From assembly GCF_001437285.1 (NCBI RefSeq), contig NZ_JQBF01000001.1, positions 62,001 to 126,000 of the forward strand: a DNA stretch of 64,000 bases, given 5' to 3'. Below the pieces are notes generated by a model. That model was not told the DNA's origin and searched no databases. It saw nothing but the letters and a program-made list of their open reading frames with translations. Positions 36,266 through 46,124 of this stretch are shown piece by piece. Both the position numbers and the translations under genes were made by a program. Origin of the DNA: Pediococcus pentosaceus (GTDB lineage Bacteria; Bacillota; Bacilli; Lactobacillales; Lactobacillaceae). Each line of letters starts with the position of its first letter. Position 1 is the stretch's first letter.

Positions 36266-37513
36266 AAAACAAACAAATTAGTCATTGTTGCAGCCATTGC
36301 GGGCCTACTGGGTGGGGGTGTTGCTTATGGTGGGGCGAGCTTCATTCATAACCAGATGGAATCATCTAATACAGCAGTACCAACGGGCTCAAATACCACA
36401 GGAACAACCAAGACTAGTAATGTTAAAGTTAACGTAAGTAGTCAATCATCCAAAGCATTCTCTACAATTAAGGATTCAGTGGTTTCAGTGATTAACCTAC
36501 AAAAGGCTAATACTAATGATTCTGACAGTATCATTAGCTCAATTTTTGGAAACGAATCGAGTTCTTCTAGCAAATCATCAAGTAGCTCTTCAGAATTAGA
36601 GACCGCCTCAGAAGGATCTGGAGTTATCTATAAAAAGAGTGGTGACACAGCCTATATTGTAACGAATAACCACGTAGTAAGTGGCTCAAGTTCACTTGAG
36701 ATTATTATGAGCAATGGTAAAAAACTTCCTGCTAAGATTGTGGGAACAGATAGTGTAACGGATTTGGCCGTGTTGAAGATTAATTCATCAGCAGTTACCA
36801 CCGTTGCTAGCTTTGGTAATTCCGATAACATTAAAGTTGGTGAAACAGCCTTGGCAATTGGATCACCATTAGGATCAGAATATGCCACCTCACTAACCCA
36901 AGGAATTATTTCGGCTAAGAAACGAACGGTGGAAACTACCACTGAAAATGGACAGAATAATGGAGAAGCAACTGTTATTCAGACGGATGCAGCCATCAAT
37001 GCCGGAAATTCTGGCGGCCCACTAATTAACTTAGCTGGCCAAGTAATCGGAATTAATTCGATGAAACTCTCTGCTAGTGGGAGTGATTCTACTACAGTAG
37101 AGGGAATGGGATTTGCAATTCCTTCAAATGAAGTAGTAACCATTATTGATCAACTGGTTAAGAATGGTAAAATCACACGTCCTGCGCTGGGTGTCGCTTT
37201 AGTCGATTTAACCCAAGTTTCATCTACACAGCAAAAATCAATCCTTAAACTACCTTCTAACGTAACGGACGGAACCGTATTGATGCAAGTTAATAATGGT
37301 CCAGCCAAAACAGCAGGTTTGAAGAAATACGATGTTATTACTAAGATTGATGATAAGGCAATTACTGATACAGCCGGACTTCGTGAGGCACTATACAAGC
37401 ACAAGATTAATGATAAAATCACGGTGGGCTATTATCGTGATGGCAAGTATAAAACAACAGTAGTGACATTGACTAAGACAAGTACAACAACATCATCTAC
37501 TACTACAAAATAA
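36263..37513 (+). CDS. htrA: Surface serine protease HtrA (DegP/DegQ family)
   Basis: Membrane-anchored quality-control protease outside the cell membrane. The 416-residue protein has an N-terminal anchor (LVIVAAIAGLLGGGVAYGG), a Ser-rich linker, a trypsin-like domain with His in VTNNHVVSG, Asp in VTDLAVLKI and Ser in NAGNSGGPLIN, and one PDZ domain (about residues 300-400) ending in a Thr/Ser tail. It closes the wal cluster after a 112-base gap, as in other lactic acid bacteria. The start is set by the family N-terminus; see the ribosome-site note. A terminator follows. Confidence 0.95.
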   Translation: MKTNKLVIVAAIAGLLGGGVAYGGASFIHNQMESSNTAVPTGSNTTGTTKTSNVKVNVSSQSSKAFSTIKDSVVSVINLQKANTNDSDSIISSIFGNESSSSSKSSSSSSELETASEGSGVIYKKSGDTAYIVTNNHVVSGSSSLEIIMSNGKKLPAKIVGTDSVTDLAVLKINSSAVTTVASFGNSDNIKVGETALAIGSPLGSEYATSLTQGIISAKKRTVETTTENGQNNGEATVIQTDAAINAGNSGGPLINLAGQVIGINSMKLSASGSDSTTVEGMGFAIPSNEVVTIIDQLVKNGKITRPALGVALVDLTQVSSTQQKSILKLPSNVTDGTVLMQVNNGPAKTAGLKKYDVITKIDDKAITDTAGLREALYKHKINDKITVGYYRDGKYKTTVVTLTKTSTTTSSTTTK

Positions 37514-37568
37514 AAAAGCTGGAGCATCTAGGTGAAATTAACCAACCTAAAATGCTTCCAGCTTTTTA
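37513..37568. terminator. Bidirectional intrinsic terminator
   Basis: AAAAAGCTGGAGCAT pairs with ATGCTTCCAGCTTTTT (one mismatch) with an inner TAGGT/ACCTA stem, between convergent genes. Confidence 0.88.
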
Positions 37569-38997
37569 TTTTTGACGGCGCAACAAACGATATCCGGTGA
37601 TTAGGGTAGCAATTAAACAAACACCAAAGGAAACGGTAAAAGCTACATGCATTCCAGCAATAAAAATTTCAGGATGCCCCGGTACAACTGAAGTGACACT
37701 ATGTCCAGCGATATGGCTCATTGCGGAAAATAATACAGTGGTTGCAAACGAAATTCCAACAACCATTCCGAGATTTCGAGCTAATGAATTAATTCCACCA
37801 GCAATGCCCAAGTCTTTAGGTTCAACGGAGCCCATTACAAGTGCATTGTTGGGAGCTTGGAAAATACCATTTCCCAACCCGTTTAAACCGATAAAAATCA
37901 TGAAAAGCCATAAAGGAGTTGCCAAATTAGTGACGATGTAGCCTAATTGAGCGGCTAAAATAATGAGTAATCCAACAAAAGTTAATTTTTCAGATCCGAT
38001 TTTATCTGAAATAGCACCGGCTACTGGCGCTGTCACAACATTGATCAGTGGATAAATCATCAAGGTATATCCAGCATAATTAGCAGGCAAACCAAGTGTA
38101 TTCTCTAAGTAAAATGGAGAAATAACGTTAAAGAAAAATCCAGTAATGAAAATTAAGAAGGCACAGATAATACTGAGGGTAAAACGCATATTTTTGAAAA
38201 TATATAAAGCTAAAATGGGTGTTTCAACGTGTGATTCCACATATAAAAAAGTGCCCAAGGCGATTAAGGCAACGAACAACATTGTTAGAATCAGTGGCTG
38301 GGTAAAACCGACTTCCTGTCCCATAGAAATACCAACGAATAGGGTAATCATCGTGATGGCAAATAAGATCGTACCAGGTTTGTCGATTTTTTGATGAGTC
38401 ATAATTACATCTTTGGGAAGAATTTTATGACCAACTAAAATGGCTAATAATCCAATGGGAACGTTGATCCAGAAAATATATCCCCAGTTAAAATGGGCTA
38501 GAATTAAACCCCCAATTCCAGGCCCAGCAATACTACCAAGGGCGACAAATGAACCAATCATTCCTAAAGCCCGGCCACGCTCTTGGGCGGGGAAAACTTC
38601 AGTAATGATGCCATTATTAGTGCTCATTGTCATAGCGGCCCCCTACAGCTTGAATAATGCGAGCAATCAATAGGAATGTTAAACCAGTATTAAATCCGCA
38701 TAGAAGTGATCCTATGGTAAATAACATGGTACCAATTTTAAAGACCCGTATTTTTCCATGAGCGTCACCCAATTTTCCAAATAAGAGTAAGAGAGTACAG
38801 ATAACAATGAGGTAAATGGAAACGACCCATTCAGCCTTATTCATAGGAACATGCATAGTACTACTCATGACCGGCAACGCAATATTAACAATGCTACCAT
38901 CTAAAGTCGACATGAAAGTAAAACTACATACGGCAATTAAAATCCACCACCGATGTTTTTGGATTTCTGGATTATTAACAAAAGATGTTGATTCCAT
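37566..38997 (-). pseudogene. MFS drug exporter (DHA2/EmrB type) with a single-base frameshift
   Basis: Two overlapping frames together encode one DHA2 exporter of about 477 residues. The first (ATG 38997, AAGGAGAAC upstream) runs from MESTSFVNN through FMSTLDGSIVNIALPVM to LLIARIIQAVGG and then goes out of frame and stops at 38617. The second resumes with AMTMSTNNGIITEVF, GRALGMIGSFVALGSIAGPG and about ten more membrane segments. The switch lies in a GGGGGCC run (minus strand, 38643-38637); removing one base restores the frame. The gene is either inactive, phase-variable at this run, or a sequencing error. Confidence 0.85.
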
Positions 38998-39027
38998 AAT
39001 TAATTTGTTCTCCTTTGAGGTAATCAC

Positions 39028-39677
39028 TTAAAATTAAGCTAAAAGTTTAATTTAAGTAATTAAACGCTAGTAATATTTTAGTATATATATCGCCTAGTCA
39101 GATTACAACTTAGGGCAGAGATGAAGAAAGGATTTTTGGGGGGATAAATATAAGAAACATCGTTCTGATTGGAAATCATAATATTTAAAATTAATTATTA
39201 ATGATAATAGATATTTTTTATACACTTAAAAAGTTGTATACTATATAAAAAGATGTATGTACAAATTTTAAACACCCTTGTTGGATTGTTTTCCAAAAAT
39301 GGATATGCTATTCTTTTATAAGCTACGAAAAATGAAATTCCGTTTACTTTGGAGATATAGATAGCGTATTCAAGTCTATTATTTAGTCCAAAGGATAATG
39401 ATTTTATGAAATGTAATGAAGCAAGGACGAATACACTAGATGGTGTTATGTCGTTCTTGCTTTCATCTGAAATACTTGGGTGAAATTGCATAGCAGTCGT
39501 TTAAATATCCAAGTCCATACAAAAAACGGGGTGGAAAATACAAAATTGAAAGTTGATTTAAGCAATTTTGAGCATTACTTAACAAGAAAAGGACTTCAGT
39601 GTTAAAAGTATACCTATTTTTGAGGAATAGTAAATTGTTCAGAGAATAGGGGATATGGAGTAGTAAAGGAAAAACTT
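39028..39677. other. 650-base intergenic region ahead of the c-di-GMP genes
   Basis: No convincing gene. It holds the start region of the broken MFS gene, an AT-rich promoter-like stretch near 39225-39250, and an imperfect stem at 39418-39461 (AAGCAAGGACG with CGTTCTTGCTT plus an inner ACAC/GTGT) that lacks a clear T-run. I do not see a c-di-GMP riboswitch core. Confidence 0.4.
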
Positions 39678-40880
39678 ATGGAAAATACTGTAATGAATAC
39701 AATCATATATTGGGCAAAAGGTTTTTTTAGTTTTAATACGGTAGTTATTGCGGCAATTACGGTCGGAGTATTATTCATGTTAGCTGCAGGTACCTACGTA
39801 GTTGAGATGAATATGGATAAAACAAAAACAAGTTCAACACTCATTGAAGAACTACTATGGGGTGTTGGTCTAACAATCGCGATGGTTTTCTTACAAAACG
39901 TGTTTACTCATTTGTACTCAACAATTGCTAGTAGTGAGTTAGGTTGGAAATACTCAACTGCTCAATTTGTGGTGCTATTCTACTGTCTATATATCGTTCA
40001 TAGAAAAGTCGTACTGTGGTTTAATATTATTTTACCCATGTATGTATACGGGTTAGGGATAGTACGTGGACAAATAGGATTTGATATTGCTCCTATTTTA
40101 GCAATCTTGGTAATTATCTTAATTTCATACACAATCTACCAGCAAAATGACACTTTGATTGATGAGAATGTTAAATATTACAGTACGTTAATTATGTTTG
40201 GATTAGCTTGGTGGTTTGTACTTAAGGACATTCATCATCTAACTATCGTCGATATTATGTGCTTGACCTTGGAATTTTTAATCGCAATGTCAATCGTCCA
40301 TTTTGGTAACAAAAAAGTCAGAATGATCATGAAGCAGTATTTAAACTTGATGCAGGAAGTAGATACTGATGCGTTAACAGGAGTTTATAACCGTAATAGC
40401 TTTAATAAGGTTGTGAAAGGCGTATTCGAATTTTATTCTAATAATGATGCACCATTAACCATGGTAATGTTTGATATTGATCATTTTAAACAATTTAATG
40501 ACCAATACGGTCATCAAGTTGGAGATAAAGTTTTAAGGTTGGTTGCGGATCGTTTTTCATATGAACTTGTAGATCGTAAAGCTCATGGTCAACTATTCCG
40601 GGTTGGCGGGGAAGAATTCGCCATTATTTTTCGAGGCCGTACTGCGGATGATTGTGAAAAAATTGTAAGAGCCATCCGCGATGATTTGGTAAAAGAAACA
40701 ATTAGGGTTAACAATCATGATCGAGTTGGAATTAAAGTTTCAATCGGTATTTCTCAATTAAGAGATGATGATTTTGATTTCCAAACATTCTACAAACGTG
40801 TGGATGATTATTTGTATCAATCTAAGAGAAACAAACGTAATAGTATTACGGTTGAGGGAAAGGTGGCCTCGCTAAATTGA
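39678..40880 (+). CDS. Membrane-bound diguanylate cyclase (GGDEF domain)
   Basis: Makes c-di-GMP from two GTP. The 400-residue protein has six or seven N-terminal membrane segments (residues 15-215) and a GGDEF domain from about residue 230: DALTGVYNRNSF, VMFDIDHFKQFNDQYGHQVGD and the active GGEEF signature, so it should be catalytic. The inhibitory RxxD site normally just before the signature reads KAHG, so product inhibition is probably absent. AAAGGA precedes the ATG. Its stop overlaps the following EAL gene, so enzyme and predicted phosphodiesterase are made together. Confidence 0.93.
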   Translation: MENTVMNTIIYWAKGFFSFNTVVIAAITVGVLFMLAAGTYVVEMNMDKTKTSSTLIEELLWGVGLTIAMVFLQNVFTHLYSTIASSELGWKYSTAQFVVLFYCLYIVHRKVVLWFNIILPMYVYGLGIVRGQIGFDIAPILAILVIILISYTIYQQNDTLIDENVKYYSTLIMFGLAWWFVLKDIHHLTIVDIMCLTLEFLIAMSIVHFGNKKVRMIMKQYLNLMQEVDTDALTGVYNRNSFNKVVKGVFEFYSNNDAPLTMVMFDIDHFKQFNDQYGHQVGDKVLRLVADRFSYELVDRKAHGQLFRVGGEEFAIIFRGRTADDCEKIVRAIRDDLVKETIRVNNHDRVGIKVSIGISQLRDDDFDFQTFYKRVDDYLYQSKRNKRNSITVEGKVASLN

Positions 40881-41602
40881 GCGAACTTGAACAAAAATTA
40901 GAAGGAATTTGCTTCTATGAACAACCGATTTTTTTGATAGATGCGGCCGAAAAGGAAGAAAAAAAGGTCATCGGGAGCGAATTACTACTTAGAAAAACTG
41001 GTGGAGAGAATCGTTTCCCCGCAATGCTATATAAGGAATACATGCGTGATGATGCATCAAATTTAGTTTTTTGTACATGGTTAGTTAAAAACATCATTGA
41101 GATTATTAACGATAATCCTGGTATCCAATATAGCTTTAACCTCGACCCGCAGCAACTATTATATGATTCTACGTTTGAAGCAATGAAAGGTTTAATTCCT
41201 TATTGTGATCGGGTGATGATTGAAGTTACGGAAAGTATCCCTAGTAACCGTGATATTGACCAATATTTCAATTATTCTGTACGAGATCAAATTAAGAGAA
41301 TCCATGAAATGGGCTTCAGTGTTGCAGTTGATGATGTTTCTAGTGGAATGAATAGTTTTAATGCCGTTCGTGAATATACGCAGGATATTGATCGTCTCAA
41401 GCTATCACTAATTCAACTACGAAATGTAGAAGAAGGGATGATTACAGTTACAATTTCTTTATGGAAAGCACTAGCTGCAAATACTGGAATTGATCTTGTA
41501 ATTGAAGGGATTGATAGTCTTGAAGTTAGTAAATGGCTCTTAGAAAATGGTTTAGAAAAACAGCAAGGTTACTATTTCGCAACCCCAAGAAAATTAAAAT
41601 AA
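40877..41602 (+). CDS. EAL domain protein (c-di-GMP phosphodiesterase-like)
   Basis: A 241-residue stand-alone EAL domain. EQPIF and GSELLLR take the place of QPI and the EAL signature (E kept, A to L), followed by FNLDPQQL, MIEVTES, AVDDVSSG, RLKLSLI, VIEGID and QQGYYFATP. Most metal-binding and catalytic positions (Glu, Asn, Glu, Asp-Asp, Lys, Glu, Gln) appear present, though KID is LKLS and DDFG is DDVS, so it could be a weak hydrolase or a c-di-GMP binder. The TTG start at 40877 overlaps the GGDEF gene stop by 4 bases, with AAAGGTGG 10 bases upstream. Confidence 0.87.
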   Translation: MSELEQKLEGICFYEQPIFLIDAAEKEEKKVIGSELLLRKTGGENRFPAMLYKEYMRDDASNLVFCTWLVKNIIEIINDNPGIQYSFNLDPQQLLYDSTFEAMKGLIPYCDRVMIEVTESIPSNRDIDQYFNYSVRDQIKRIHEMGFSVAVDDVSSGMNSFNAVREYTQDIDRLKLSLIQLRNVEEGMITVTISLWKALAANTGIDLVIEGIDSLEVSKWLLENGLEKQQGYYFATPRKLK

Positions 41603-41611
41603 AAGCTTAAA

Positions 41612-41647
41612 AAAAGCGAAAAAATCAGTTATGATTTTTTCGCTTTT
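41612..41647 (+). terminator. Intrinsic terminator of the GGDEF-EAL operon
   Basis: AAAAGCGAAAAAATCA pairs perfectly with TGATTTTTTCGCTTTT around a 4-base loop. Confidence 0.93.
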
Positions 41648-41744
41648 CGCTTATTTAAATTTCTGATTTATTTTCAGGGGTTCCATACATTTTAGGAGAA
41701 ACGGGTTTTAGATTAGGAGCCGAACCTTCTACTTTTGGTTCGTC

Positions 41745-42491
41745 CTACCAGTGGTATTCACCTTCGCCATCCAAAGCCTCTCCACTGGCCCATGGCCCGG
41801 TACTACTTTCATCTCCTTGAGAGAAGTTGTAGAAATCGTAAGCAATGTCTTTACGTTCTTTATCCCGAGGGAAAGTCGTCGGTACTAACATTGAATCCTC
41901 TTTTTCTTCGAGTTCTTTAACCGCACTAGCCCAGAGATTTTGGTGATAACTGTCACGAGCTAGTAGGACAGAAAGTAAGTCTTTAACACCTTGGTCGTCA
42001 ATCATCTCATAGATTCGAGCAACTTGGAGTCGACCTTGGGATTCAGCATTGAGGTTAGCACGAAAATCGGCAAGTAGGTTACCACTAGCAATAATGTAGG
42101 CACCACTCCAAGGGTTACCAACGCTGTCAGCAGGGCGAGGGCCTAAACCGGCAACAATAGCATGTTGGGGGTTCATTCCAGAGATGATGGCTCCAACTGT
42201 GGGATCCGCTTGCATAGCAGCATGTTGGTCAGCGATGGGAGCATCTTCTAAAAGTCGTGCCACCATGGTAGCCAACATTTCGACGTGGCCAATTTCTTCA
42301 GTAGCGATATCCATTATCATATCTTTATACTTTTCTTCTCCTCGGCAACTCCAACCTTGGAAAAGATATTGCATGGCCACACTCATTTCACCATATTGTC
42401 CCCCAATTAATTCTTGAAGGTACTTAGCAACGATTGGATCTGGGCGATCTGGTTTTGCTTCAAACTGTAGTTCCTTTTGATGTTTAAACAT
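41745..42491 (-). CDS. Manganese catalase, cut short by a TAG before the C-terminal tail
   Basis: Non-haem dimanganese catalase that breaks down hydrogen peroxide. The 248-residue product contains the ferritin-like core with the expected metal ligands: Glu in GGQYGEMSVAMQY, ATEEIGHVEM (Glu and His), LNAESQGRLQV and ARDSYHQNLW. It ends GEGEYHW then TAG (41747-41745), but the same frame continues as DEPKVEGSAPNLKPVSP to a TAA at 41655, giving 278 residues, the normal family length. The tail wraps neighbouring subunits in known hexameric structures, so assembly may suffer. A CAG-to-TAG change would explain it. AAGGAGGG precedes the ATG. Confidence 0.92.
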   Translation of the reverse strand: MFKHQKELQFEAKPDRPDPIVAKYLQELIGGQYGEMSVAMQYLFQGWSCRGEEKYKDMIMDIATEEIGHVEMLATMVARLLEDAPIADQHAAMQADPTVGAIISGMNPQHAIVAGLGPRPADSVGNPWSGAYIIASGNLLADFRANLNAESQGRLQVARIYEMIDDQGVKDLLSVLLARDSYHQNLWASAVKELEEKEDSMLVPTTFPRDKERKDIAYDFYNFSQGDESSTGPWASGEALDGEGEYHW

Positions 42492-42644
42492 TATACAATC
42501 CCTCCTTTTGTGGTTCAGATATTAAAGGTTTTATTGATATAGCTCAAATAAAATGCTTACATTTAAAAAAATAAATTAACTAAATTTACGGGGGTAAATT
42601 TGCTATGATATCCATAAAGACTCTAGATAATGAAGGTGATTTTT

Positions 42645-43757
42645 GTGAAAAATGAGCTGTTAAAAAAAGTTTCGATGATCGAACTTTTCTATGATTTAGT
42701 TTTTGTATATATGATTTCACAAGTAACAGGGTTAATCCATCATCTACAAAATGGTGTAATTAGCCCAAGTGCACTAAGTATCTTTACTTTAGTTGTAATC
42801 GTTTCGATCAATTCGTGGATGGTCCAGACGGTTTTTAATAATCGCTATGGGAAGTCCCAATGGTCTAATGTAATTTTATCTTTTGTCGATATGGCGATTG
42901 TACTTTATATGTCGAATGCTTTTTCCGACACGTTTGACCGACACTTAATTGGCTTCTTTATAGCAGCAGGGCTTTTATCACTAACTTTGGCAATTCAATA
43001 CTTACTAGTTTTTGTACAAACTAAAAATGAGTATGACCGAAACATTGCGATGGCTTTTATGAGAATTTTGTTTTTTAGAACGGCTTGTTTGTTAGCGGGG
43101 GGAGTGTTGGCTGGCAGATGGGGGACGACAATTGCCTTGTTTGGAATTATCACTAGTTGGATTATACCCGCTTTTACCGGGAAACATACTCAAAAGCACC
43201 CCATTATTTTCTCTCATTTATTAGAACGACTAACGGCCTTGATTATTATTATGTTCGGTGAAACCATCGTAGGTATTTCAAAATATTTCACGCAAAATAC
43301 ATTTTCAATTCAATCCATAATGATTTTTATAATTGTAGTTAGTCTATTTTTTACGTATATTGTGGAGTTTGATCATTTAATTGAAGAACAGCGTACCCAT
43401 GAAACTGGAAATTTACTAATATATTTACATTACTTTATTTTGTTTGGCTTGAGTTTAGTCACGGTGGCCTTGGATTTTATCCATGAATCTGAAGCTAATG
43501 CTATATTTTCGATTACGTGTCTGTATGTGGGGATAGCGCTATTTTATATCGGAATTGTTATTGCAAGTTATTACAACAAAACTACGCTAAAGTTAGAAAA
43601 TTATGTAGTCGTTGCTTTCATCGTCGTTACATTGATGGGGTATTTTACATCAATGTGCTTTGCAACGTTTTCGATAATCGCTGGTGTGACAGCTTTAACA
43701 ACGTTAATTAATGCGGTAGTCATAACGTTATCGTTGGTACGTCGGTATGAAAGGTAG
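42645..43757 (+). CDS. LtrA family (low temperature requirement) membrane protein
   Basis: A 370-residue polytopic protein with about 10 membrane segments. The N-terminal VSMIELFYDLVFVYMIS and the later FSHLLERLTALIIIMFGETIVGI are diagnostic for LtrA, a family of unknown biochemical role first linked to growth in the cold. GTG 42645 has AAGGTGAT upstream and is preferred over ATG 42630, which lacks a ribosome site. It stands alone between the catalase gene and a DUF2207 gene. Confidence 0.87.
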   Translation: MKNELLKKVSMIELFYDLVFVYMISQVTGLIHHLQNGVISPSALSIFTLVVIVSINSWMVQTVFNNRYGKSQWSNVILSFVDMAIVLYMSNAFSDTFDRHLIGFFIAAGLLSLTLAIQYLLVFVQTKNEYDRNIAMAFMRILFFRTACLLAGGVLAGRWGTTIALFGIITSWIIPAFTGKHTQKHPIIFSHLLERLTALIIIMFGETIVGISKYFTQNTFSIQSIMIFIIVVSLFFTYIVEFDHLIEEQRTHETGNLLIYLHYFILFGLSLVTVALDFIHESEANAIFSITCLYVGIALFYIGIVIASYYNKTTLKLENYVVVAFIVVTLMGYFTSMCFATFSIIAGVTALTTLINAVVITLSLVRRYER

Positions 43758-43899
43758 CCGAGATATAAATATCGAAGGACTTAGAAAAGCATTTTTATCA
43801 ACTCTGAAACAGATTCTACCATCGTCCGCACCTGCTCACGTATGCTATACTTTGACTAACATTTAACGGGGATTATTGAACAATTTTTGGGGGAGTAAT

Positions 43900-45705
43900 A
43901 TGAAATTTTTTACGAAAAGAACGTTCCTATTGTTAGTCACGATGCTAACCTTCGGTATTTTTTGGAATGTTAAGACAGTTAAGGCGGATTACGAAATTTC
44001 ACAATTTAGAATGCAGATTAATGTAAATAAGGATGGGAGCGCCAACATCAATCAAAGTGTTTTGTACGACTTTGATGATGATTATCATGGAGTTTATTTG
44101 ACTCAAGATTTAAGAGGAACCGCGGGAGCAGAATTAGAGGGGATTACCGTTTCTAATAACAAGGGAACCCAAAACCAAGTTCCTATTAATAACAGCGGTG
44201 AAAATTTAACTGCTAAAGTTGAATCAAGTAAAAAGCAAATGAAAATTAAGGTTTATAATGCTGTATCAAGTGATGACCAAACCAAAATTACGTACCATTA
44301 TCGGATTAACGGGGTGGTGACCAACTACAAAGATACAGCTGAAATTAATTGGAAAGTAATTGGATCGGGTTGGGATGTACCCTTAGAGGATGCGCAAGTT
44401 ACCATTAAATTACCTGGAAAGAATGTTAAAGGACTTCATGCTTGGTCTCATGGGGAGGCTGCAGGCTACACTACGGTGGATAAAGCTAAAGGTAAAGTAA
44501 CTTTAGATATAGGAGACAATCCAGAGAATACTTTTGTGGAAGCACATATGGTATTTCCCACGGCTTTAACTCCCGATAATAAAAAAATTGTTAATCAAAA
44601 TCATCTAGCAGCAGTAAAAAAACAGGAATATCAACTGGTAAAGCGTGAAAATGAAGCCCAAGCAAGAGCTCGACGCATTGCGACTTATGCTAAAATTACC
44701 AGTGCCATCATAAGTGTACTGATTTTAATCGGTATGATGGGTTGGTTAAAAAAACATGGATATCATCAATATGATATCCCGACGCCCATGGAACATAGTT
44801 TTGACGTCCCGAGCATCTCACCAGCAGAGGCAGAAGCGCTATTTAACAAGAGTAAAGCTGATACTAAGGGTGTTTCTGCTGAAATGTTAGTTTTGGCGGC
44901 TGAAGGTAAATTGAAGTTCAAACAGATTCCCTATGGCAAGCGAGGTAAGGAAACCACTGAAATTGAGCGTCAAGGTAAATTCAACATGTCCTTTGTCGAT
45001 CACTGCTTGGACCGCATTGGTGATGGTCAACAAGTTACTATCAAGCAAATTAATGATTATGCTAAAAAAGACAAGAAGAATAATGTAGCTACATGGTACA
45101 AGGAGTGGCAGTCTGAGGTTGATACCAATTTAGCCCGCTTTAAAGATACGTATAATATTAGTTATCGTTATGGACTGCTTGGGCTAGCAATTGCTACTCC
45201 AATCCTTGCTTTCATAGTAGGAATTATCGGAAGATTTGGGGAAGCAACTAACTTGTACTGGATAGGCGGAATAGTCTTAACGTTGATAATTGAAGCTTGG
45301 GTTTTAGCTACTTGGGATAAGGTTTCAATGTATAACGAGGCTGGATTGCAGCAATATAATCAAATCCGAGGATTTAAACAGATGATGAAAGATATTGCTC
45401 ATTTTAATACGGCGGAGATTGGTGACTTAATTCTTTGGGAACAAATTTTGCCATATGCCACCGCTTTTGGGTTGGCAGAAAAGGTTGCTAAAAAACTAAA
45501 GACGGATTTTGGAACCCAATTAAATGAAAATGTTCCATTTTATGCCTACTATTATGGAATCAACGGAATGCATGTAGGCATTGCTAACAGTATTAGTACT
45601 TCTATTTCACACTCAGTATCAGCTAGTTCCAGTGGTTCGTCCGGCGGATTTAGTGGAGGTAGTTCTGGTGGTTTTGGAGGTGGTTCCGGTGGTGGAGCCT
45701 TTTAA
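43900..45705 (+). CDS. DUF2207 membrane protein
   Basis: A 601-residue protein with a signal peptide (residues 1-30, ending TVKADY), an extracytoplasmic DUF2207 domain of about 230 residues, a membrane segment near 265-285, a large cytoplasmic part, two membrane segments near 430-475 and a Gly/Ser-rich C-terminus (GGFSGGSSGGFGGGSGGG). This architecture is typical of DUF2207 (YciQ-like) proteins, whose role is unknown. GGGGGAG precedes ATG 43900; the upstream TTG is rejected. Confidence 0.87.
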   Translation: MKFFTKRTFLLLVTMLTFGIFWNVKTVKADYEISQFRMQINVNKDGSANINQSVLYDFDDDYHGVYLTQDLRGTAGAELEGITVSNNKGTQNQVPINNSGENLTAKVESSKKQMKIKVYNAVSSDDQTKITYHYRINGVVTNYKDTAEINWKVIGSGWDVPLEDAQVTIKLPGKNVKGLHAWSHGEAAGYTTVDKAKGKVTLDIGDNPENTFVEAHMVFPTALTPDNKKIVNQNHLAAVKKQEYQLVKRENEAQARARRIATYAKITSAIISVLILIGMMGWLKKHGYHQYDIPTPMEHSFDVPSISPAEAEALFNKSKADTKGVSAEMLVLAAEGKLKFKQIPYGKRGKETTEIERQGKFNMSFVDHCLDRIGDGQQVTIKQINDYAKKDKKNNVATWYKEWQSEVDTNLARFKDTYNISYRYGLLGLAIATPILAFIVGIIGRFGEATNLYWIGGIVLTLIIEAWVLATWDKVSMYNEAGLQQYNQIRGFKQMMKDIAHFNTAEIGDLILWEQILPYATAFGLAEKVAKKLKTDFGTQLNENVPFYAYYYGINGMHVGIANSISTSISHSVSASSSGSSGGFSGGSSGGFGGGSGGGAF

Positions 45706-46077
45706 ACTTTAATTCGTTAAATTTGACACTGCTGAAGTAATAGCGTAAGGTTGAAGATGTTGCTTCGGGTACAGGAGCAAAGGGTATTATTAATTATGTT
45801 TTTGTGAATATCTGCATTCCAGCTAAGATATTCATTTTGTTTTAACCCAATTATTTTTCAATTAAAACTTAAGTTATATGCAAACTTCAGGATAACAGTG
45901 CTGTTTGATGGATTCTAAAACTTGTTTTTCAGGCTTTGCGAGACATTGTTCATGATATTAGGACATTTTTTAGGTACGTTTGACCATGTTATTTGAAAAT
46001 AAATAGACAAGAATAAGTAAGTACTTAATCCAAGTACATTCAAAAACTACAATAAATTTAAAATATTAATAATATAG
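45706..46077. other. Intergenic stretch without a recognisable feature
   Basis: About 370 AT-rich bases between the DUF2207 gene and the terminator of rlmA. I find no coding frame with a ribosome site and no strong hairpin. Confidence 0.5.
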
Positions 46078-46124
46078 AAAAAAGGCTTCAATCAATTCGT
46101 TAACATTGATTGAAGCCTTTTTAT
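46078..46124. terminator. Intrinsic terminator of rlmA, probably bidirectional
   Basis: AAAAAGGCTTCAATCA pairs with TGATTGAAGCCTTTTT around a 12-base loop. Confidence 0.93.

Noticed and set aside
39253-39321. Possible 22-residue peptide starting MYVQILNTL
   Set aside because: Hydrophobic short frame near a promoter-like region, but there is no Shine-Dalgarno sequence before the ATG.
39198-39491. 97-codon frame on the minus strand
   Set aside because: No ribosome site, aromatic- and Ile-rich composition like translated AT-rich spacer, and no family resemblance.
39400-39677. c-di-GMP riboswitch before the GGDEF gene
   Set aside because: I could not find the conserved core of either known class; only an unspecific stem is present.
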